Origin: Sphingobium cloacae
GTDB taxonomy: Bacteria > Pseudomonadota > Alphaproteobacteria > Sphingomonadales > Sphingomonadaceae
DNA length: 64,000 nucleotides
NCBI RefSeq assembly: GCF_002355855.1
Contig: NZ_AP017655.1
Location: 2,979,001 to 3,043,000 of the forward strand
Reading direction: 5' to 3'
The position numbers and the translations under genes are program-made. Of this stretch, positions 58,644-64,000 are shown in pieces. Every line of letters starts with the position of its first letter. Positions within the stretch are counted from its first letter, which is position 1. The notes under the pieces were generated by a model that saw only the letters and a program-made list of their open reading frames with translations, ran no database searches and was not told where the DNA came from.

Positions 58644-60701
58644 ATGGCAATCTATCACTTCTCGGTCCAGGTCATCAGCCGCGCGGATGGACGCAGCGCC
58701 GTCGCGGCAGCGGCCTATCGTTCGGCCGACCGGCTGCACGACGAGCGCCTTGACCGCGACCATGATTTCCGCGCCAAGAGCAGCGTCGAGCATAGCGAAA
58801 TCATGCTGCCGGAGAACGCGCCGGAGCAATGGCGCGACCGCGAACGCCTTTGGAACGATGTCGAGGCGTTCGAGAAGCGCAAGGACGCGCAGCTTGCCCG
58901 CGAGGTGGAGTTCGCCATTCCGCGCGAGATGTCGAAGGCGGACGGCATCGAGCTTGCCCGCGATTTCGTCGGCCAAGAGTTCGTCGCGCGTGGCATGATC
59001 GCGGATTTGAATGTGCATTGGGACATTGGCGCTGACGATCAGCCCAAGCCCCATGCCCATGTCATGCTCACCATGCGCGAGGTCAACGAGGATGGTTTCG
59101 GGCCGAAGGTCCGCGACTGGAACCGCACCGAGCTTGTCGAGCAATGGCGCGAGCGTTGGGCCGATCATGTCAACGCGCGCCTTGCCGAACTCGATATTGA
59201 CGTCCGCATAGACCACCGCAGCCTTGAGGCGCAGGGCATCGAGCTTGAGCCGCAAGACAAGATCGGCCCCGCCGCACAGCGCATGGGCGAGCGCGGGCTT
59301 GAATCCGAGCGGATCGAGGATCACCGCGCCATCGCGCAGCGCAACGGCGAGCGCATCATTGCCGACCCGCGCGTTGCCCTGGACGCGATCACCCACCAGC
59401 AGGCGACCTTCACCACGCGCGACCTTGCCATGTTCATTTATCGGCACAGCGACGGCAAGGACCAATATGACCGGGCGATGAGCGCCGTTCGCGCCTCGCC
59501 CGATTTGATCGCCTTGGGCAAGGACGGGCACGGCGATGACAGGTTCACCAGCCGCGAGATGATCGAAACCGAGCAGCGGTTGCAGCGCGCATCGGAATTG
59601 ATGGCCGAGCGCGAGCGGCATCGCGTGGATGAGAAGGACCGCGCCGCCGCACTGGCAAACGCGGAGGGGCGCGGGTTGGTGTTGACCGGCGAGCAGCGCG
59701 CGGCGTTCGACCATGTGACCGGCGAGCGGGGCCTTAGCGTTGTCGTCGGCTACGCAGGCACCGGCAAGAGCGCGATGCTTGGCGTTGCGCGGGAGGCGTG
59801 GGAGCGCAGCGGATTCGAGGTGCGGGGCGCGGCGCTGTCCGGCATCGCCGCCGAAGGCTTGGAGAACGGCTCCGGTATCGCGTCGCGCACCATCGCCAGC
59901 ATGGAACATAGCTGGGCGCAGGGCCGTGATATGCTCACCGCGCGCGATGTGCTGGTGATAGACGAGGCGGGCATGGTCGGCACGCGCCAGATGGAGCGCG
60001 TTCTTTCTCATGCCGCCGACGCTGGCGCAAAGGTCGTGCTGGTAGGCGACCCGCAGCAGTTGCAGGCGATCGAGGCGGGCGCGGCGTTCCGGGCGATCAA
60101 CGAGCGGCATGGCGGCGTCGAGATTACGGAGGTCCGTCGCCAGCACGAGGAATGGCAGCGCGACGCCACCCGGCATCTTGCGACCGGCCGCACCGGCGAC
60201 GCGATCAGGGCCTATGCCGATCATGGCATGGTCCATGCGGCCGAAACGCGCGAGCAGGCGCGCGGTGATCTTGTCGAGCGGTGGGACCGCGAGCGCACCG
60301 ACGCGCCGGATCAAAGCCGGATCATCCTCACCCATACCAATGACGAGGTGCGCGAGTTGAACGAGGCGGCGCGCGACCGGATGCGCGCGGCGGGCGAGCT
60401 TGGCGATGACGTGCGCGTGAAAACCGAGCGCGGCGACCGCGCCTTTGCGACCGGCGACCGTATCATGTTCCTCAAGAACGAGCGTGGGCTTGAGGTGAAG
60501 AACGGCACGCTGGGCACCGTCGAGCAGGTCAGCCCGGAGCATATCGCCGTCCGCACCGATGACGGGCGCAGCATCGCGTTCGACCTGAAGGATTATGCCC
60601 ATGTCGATCATGGCTACGCCGCCACGATCCACAAGGCGCAGGGCATGACCGTGGACCGGGGGCACCCGGCATGGATCGCCACGGCTCCTATGTCGGTATG
60701 A
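58644..60701 (+). pseudogene. traA: Ti-type conjugative relaxase TraA, N-terminal 685 residues before a frameshift
   Basis: The MobA/MobL relaxase domain is at residues 1-220, with HFSVQVISRADGRSAVAAAA and KPHAHVMLTMREV (metal-binding histidines). The RecD/TraI-type helicase has GYAGTGKSAML (Walker A), LVIDEAGMVGTRQM (motif II), LVGDPQQLQAIEAG (motif III) and GYAATIHKAQGMTVDR (motif V). After motif V the frame leaves the family (GHPAWIATAPMSV) and stops. The remainder continues in another frame from 60671. Relaxase activity may persist, but the helicase is split. Confidence 0.85.
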
Positions 60702-61654
60702 CCCGCCATCGGGACGGCATGGCGCTGCACTATGGCCGCGATGATTTCCGCGATCAGTCGAAACTCGTTCGCACGCTCAGCCGCGAGCGCGTCAAGGACA
60801 TGGCGAGCGACTATGAGCGCCGCGACCCCGCACAGCAATTCGCAGAGCGGCGCGGCATCGGCCTTGGCGAACGGATCGTGGAAATGGCCCGCGCGGGAGC
60901 GGAGAAAGCGCGCGGAATCTTCGACGGCCTGCGCCTGTCCCTGTCCGCCCAACAGCGCGAGCCATCGGCCACGCCTGAACGATCGCGCTCCATCTTTGCG
61001 GATTTCAAACCGCCAGCCTCTGTTGCCGATCCCGCAAGGACGGCGCAGGCCGAGCGCGAGCATATCCGGCAGCTTGCCGTTCAGCGCCATGCCCGCGCCG
61101 TCGCTGACATATGGAAGATGCAGGACAAGGGCTTGCCCATCCTGCCCCACCAGCGCGCCGCACTCGACAAGGCCCGCGAGGCGATGAACCAGACGAGCAA
61201 GTACGCCGCGCACGACATGGAGCGCGCCTATAACCGCGATCCCGCGCTGGCATCGGATGCGGCAGGCGGCCGTGTCCGCCAGGCTATGCGCGCCATGCAG
61301 CTTGAAGCCGAAATCCGCACCGATCCCGACAAGCGCGCCGACAGGTTCGTGGAGGGCTGGCAGCAGCTCGGCCGGCATCGAGAGGAACTACAGCGCGACG
61401 GCGATTTCCGAGGGGCGCGCAAGGTATCTGAGCAGATGGCGGGCATGGCGAAAAGCCTCGAACGCGACGCGCAGGTGGAATCGCTGTTGCGCGACCGCAA
61501 GCAGGAATTGGGCATCGGCTTCGAGAAGGCCGCCAACTCTCCCACCACCTTTCCACCAGCGTCGGCATCGAGATGGGCCGGGGCCACGACCACGGACTTA
61601 GCAGATAGGAGAGAAGATCATGGGCAATTTGCCAGCCATTGCGCCCGAAGCTGA
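60671..61654 (+). pseudogene. traA: TraA C-terminal part, out of frame with the N-terminal part
   Basis: It reads MDRHGSYVGMTRHRDGMALH (helicase motif VI, Y-V-G-M-T-R-H-R) and then KLVRTLSRERVKDMASDY and a long alpha-helical tail (AQAEREHIRQLAVQRHARAV). This is what should follow motif V in intact TraA. Some residues between D-R and the G-M-D-R-H-G start are missing, so a small deletion near 60655-60675, rather than a single base change, caused the break. A sequencing error cannot be excluded. Confidence 0.8.
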
Positions 61655-62327
61655 TCCAGCCACCCACGCCTTCGCGCGACTCGCGGAGAAGGTGGACTTG
61701 CTGGAAGCGGCCATTGCCGGGCTTGCCGCCAAACGCGAAGCTACGCCCGATTACAGCGAAACGCTTGGCGAGATCGCGGCCTTGCTCGAAAAGATGCGGA
61801 GCTCGATCCACGCGCTGGCGCGCAGGCCCGCCATGGATATTACGCCCGCTGCAATGGCCGAGCGGATCGCGGCGGCCGCTGCCAGGGCACGCGCGGAGGA
61901 TGCCGCGACCATCAATCAGATGCAGGAGCGATTCAACAGGGCCACGGCCCGGATGGAGTATATTCAGGGTACTATCGCCACCGCCCGCGAGCAGCGCCGC
62001 CAGTTTCATCTATGGGGGATCGGCGGCGCGCTGGCGGCCACGGTGCTTTGCTCATTCCTTCCCGGCTTCGTTGCGCGCGCCATGCCTGATAGCTGGCACC
62101 TGCCCGAACGCATGGCCGCGCGGACGCTGGACCTTGACCGATGGACGGCCGGAGAACGCCTGCTTGCCACGTCTGAGCCGGAACGCTGGCGAACAGTGGT
62201 TTTCGCCAATGCGATTTTGCAGGATAATCGCGGCGCTCTTGCGAATTGCCTTCGTGTAGCAGGCGCGAGCAACAAAGAAATCAGATGCAATATCCTGGTG
62301 AAATCGGCGTTACGTAGCGTGCTATGA
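61620..62327 (+). CDS. DUF6118-family protein
   Basis: A 235-residue protein. A coiled-coil N-terminal half (FARLAEKVDLLEAAIAGLAA, then DYSETLGEIAALLEKMRSSI) precedes one TM near residues 137-155 (LWGIGGALAATVLCSFLPGF) and a C-terminal soluble part. This is the layout of DUF6118 proteins encoded directly after traA in Ti-type mobile elements. It overlaps the traA tail by 35 bases. Its role in transfer is not known. Confidence 0.65.
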   Translation: MGNLPAIAPEADPATHAFARLAEKVDLLEAAIAGLAAKREATPDYSETLGEIAALLEKMRSSIHALARRPAMDITPAAMAERIAAAAARARAEDAATINQMQERFNRATARMEYIQGTIATAREQRRQFHLWGIGGALAATVLCSFLPGFVARAMPDSWHLPERMAARTLDLDRWTAGERLLATSEPERWRTVVFANAILQDNRGALANCLRVAGASNKEIRCNILVKSALRSVL

Positions 62328-62354
62328 GGACGCCACTGAGGTCAAGATACAGCG

Positions 62355-64000
62355 TTAAGCAGATGCTTGACCATGCTCTCCGTCCGTCTCCGTTCCAACA
62401 ATCAGGTTGGACCCTATCGAGAGGGTGAAAGCCGCGCCGCCATCGGGATCGTTGGAGGCGCTTACGTCGATGCCCAGCGCTTCGGTAAACCCCTTGACGA
62501 TCGCAAGCCCGAGGCCGCTCCCGCCGCGCCGGTCTCCACCCGCGCCTTGCGCGAACGTCTCGAATATCGCGGCTTCGGTTCCCGGTTCCAGGCCCGGTCC
62601 TTGGTCCCGCACCGTCAGCAGGATGGCATCACTTGTCCGTCGCCCAGCTATTGTAATCGGCCCATCGGCTCCGCCATGTTGAACAGCGTTGGCCAGCAGA
62701 TTGATGAGGATATGGTGCAGCAGGCGAGCATCTGCCCGGACTAACGGCAGGTCGGCTGGCACCTTGAAGTCGATATGATGGCCGCGCAGCATATCCTTCA
62801 GATCATGGACGGCACCAGCGACGGCATCGGTCAGGTCGATCGGCTCAGGCACGAGATTCAACGCGCCCGCATCGAGACGAACCATATCGACCAGATTGTC
62901 GAGGAACCGCCGCAGCCTAGCCACCTCCGCGCGGGCAAGCGGCAGCGATGCGGCATCGGGGTGCTCGACCCCGATAGCTTCGATCGCGCCAGTGACGCCG
63001 GTGAGTGGCGTCCGCAGATCATGACCGATGGACGACAACAGGGCGGCGCGCAGCCGGTCGCGTTCCTTGAGCAGCGAGATGCTACGCATCTCATCTTCAA
63101 GATGCAGCCGCTCGTGTGCGAGCGCTGCCTGACCGACCAGCGTTGAGAGCAGCACGGCCCGGTCGGCGGGCACCGGATCGCGGCCATCGTCGCGCGCCAC
63201 GCCGAGGACGGCGAGCACTCCGAGCGAGGTCTTGAGCGGATGAAACTGCCAATCCGCCACCGGCAGCGTGGCGCTACCGGAACCTGCCAGCTCGCCGCGA
63301 GTCCAAGCCCAATCGGCCGCCGCCTGATCCAACGGACTTAGTGTCGCGTCCGCCGGCATGGCGGCGACCGTGCGCAGCTTTCCATTCCGCTCAGCAAGAA
63401 GCACGGAGCGGACTTCCAGCAGCCGGGAGACTTCCTCGCATACCGCTTCCGCCGTCCCCGTGCGATCCGAAGCGCGAGCTAGAGTCTGGGAGAAAGCCGC
63501 CAGCGCCGCGCTTTCCTGAGCACTGCGCACGCCTAGCCTTGCCCTTGTTCGCAACCGACCGGCCAGATTGCTGGAAAAGGCCGCAACCCCGGTCAGGATC
63601 AGCATTGTAAGGACACTTTGCGGGTCCGCGATCGTGAACGTCCAGGTTGGCGCAAGGAAGAAGAAATTGAACGCGAGAGCGGCGGCGAGACTGGCGACCA
63701 GGCCCGGCCGTAGGCCGTAGAGACTGGCGGCGATGATGACCGGAACGAGATAGAGGAGGTCGATCGCGCCGGTGCCGATCCAGGGTTGCGCCAGCACGGC
63801 CAGCAGCGTCGTGCCCGCGATCATCAGTGCGATAGCAGCATAGGTCCGGGGACGCCCCCAACCTCTGAGCAGCGTTCGCACCTGATCGGATGACGCCTCG
63901 CCTTCTGCCACCGAAGGGATGACATGCACAGCGACGCCCTGCGCGCTTTTGACGAGCGCATCGACCACCGATCCGTGGCGGAACTCGAACCACCAACTGC
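62355..64000 (-). CDS. kdpD: Osmosensitive K+ channel sensor kinase KdpD, C-terminal part (runs off the window)
   Basis: About 548 residues are visible; the gene continues beyond 64000. The upstream end reads WFEFRHGSVVDALVKSAQG, the end of the KdpD universal-stress domain. Four TM segments follow (TYAAIALMIAGTTLLAVLAQ, then AIDLLYLVPVIIAASLYGLR, etc.), then GAF, then LLSSIGHDLRTPLTGVTGAI (phospho-accepting His) and HATPase_c (HHILINLLANAVQHGG, GGSGLGLAIVKG). KdpD senses K+ limitation and phosphorylates KdpE. The expected kdpE does not follow; the transfer genes lie 28 bases away, converging. Confidence 0.92.
   Translation of the reverse strand, partial: SWWFEFRHGSVVDALVKSAQGVAVHVIPSVAEGEASSDQVRTLLRGWGRPRTYAAIALMIAGTTLLAVLAQPWIGTGAIDLLYLVPVIIAASLYGLRPGLVASLAAALAFNFFFLAPTWTFTIADPQSVLTMLILTGVAAFSSNLAGRLRTRARLGVRSAQESAALAAFSQTLARASDRTGTAEAVCEEVSRLLEVRSVLLAERNGKLRTVAAMPADATLSPLDQAAADWAWTRGELAGSGSATLPVADWQFHPLKTSLGVLAVLGVARDDGRDPVPADRAVLLSTLVGQAALAHERLHLEDEMRSISLLKERDRLRAALLSSIGHDLRTPLTGVTGAIEAIGVEHPDAASLPLARAEVARLRRFLDNLVDMVRLDAGALNLVPEPIDLTDAVAGAVHDLKDMLRGHHIDFKVPADLPLVRADARLLHHILINLLANAVQHGGADGPITIAGRRTSDAILLTVRDQGPGLEPGTEAAIFETFAQGAGGDRRGGSGLGLAIVKGFTEALGIDVSASNDPDGGAAFTLSIGSNLIVGTETDGEHGQASA

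Noticed and set aside
1..64000. CRISPR arrays, rRNA or intact tRNA genes
   Set aside because: No regularly spaced repeats with unique spacers and no rRNA or complete tRNA sequence were recognised.

Overview
This is a GC-rich chromosomal window. Its gene families (two-piece Wza/Wzc export system, LuxR-type regulators, Ti-type TraA/TraC/TraD transfer genes, DUF6118, FecI/FecR siderophore locus) fit a member of the Sphingomonadales such as Sphingobium, Sphingomonas or Novosphingobium. That placement is inferred from family recognition only. No rRNA, tRNA or CRISPR array was found.

Region 1 (1-4212) is the edge of a sugar-modification operon (ATP-grasp protein, polysaccharide deacetylase-like protein) followed by housekeeping genes pgeF and an APC amino acid permease.

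Region 2 (4379-39568) is a large Wzx/Wzy-type exopolysaccharide locus. It has an initiating sugar-1-phosphate transferase, four GT4 glycosyltransferases, a 4,6-dehydratase plus aminotransferase plus PglD-like acetyltransferase set that together could make a bacillosamine-type diamino sugar, Wzx, Wzy, a Wzc-type tyrosine kinase, a Wza-type export lipoprotein, an outer-membrane barrel and a periplasmic beta-helix lyase. It is rich in decoration genes: a sulfotransferase, an OafA-type acyltransferase with SGNH domain, a carbamoyltransferase, a PIG-L deacetylase and a 2OG-Fe(II) oxygenase-like protein. The most unusual part is a tight operon of a GAPDH paralogue, an acyl carrier protein, an acyl-adenylate ligase, an inositol-phosphatase-like enzyme and a PglD-like transferase (9398-13633). 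I suggest it makes an ACP-bound hydroxyacyl group, possibly glyceroyl, for the polysaccharide. Two paralogous LuxR-type regulators with degenerate receiver domains and one normal two-component pair (34037-36318) are likely controllers.

Region 3 (39590-48856) holds catalase and a complete iron-siderophore locus: ECF sigma factor with a Fur-box-like palindrome upstream, FecR, TonB-dependent receptor with signalling domain, PepSY membrane protein, two small membrane proteins and TonB.

Region 4 (48950-62327) is a composite mobile region. A roughly 4-kb island flanked by 15-bp direct repeats carries an integrase, a DUF2285 protein, a HigBA-like toxin-antitoxin pair and IS21/IS630 wreckage. Next to it lies a second integrase module with AlpA-like regulators, a second toxin-antitoxin pair, a GIY-YIG protein between two small membrane proteins, and a decayed Ti-type transfer module (traD, traC, a candidate oriT, and a traA broken by a frameshift inside its helicase domain, then DUF6118).

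Region 5 (62355-64000) is the 3' part of kdpD, running off the window, with no kdpE where it would normally follow.
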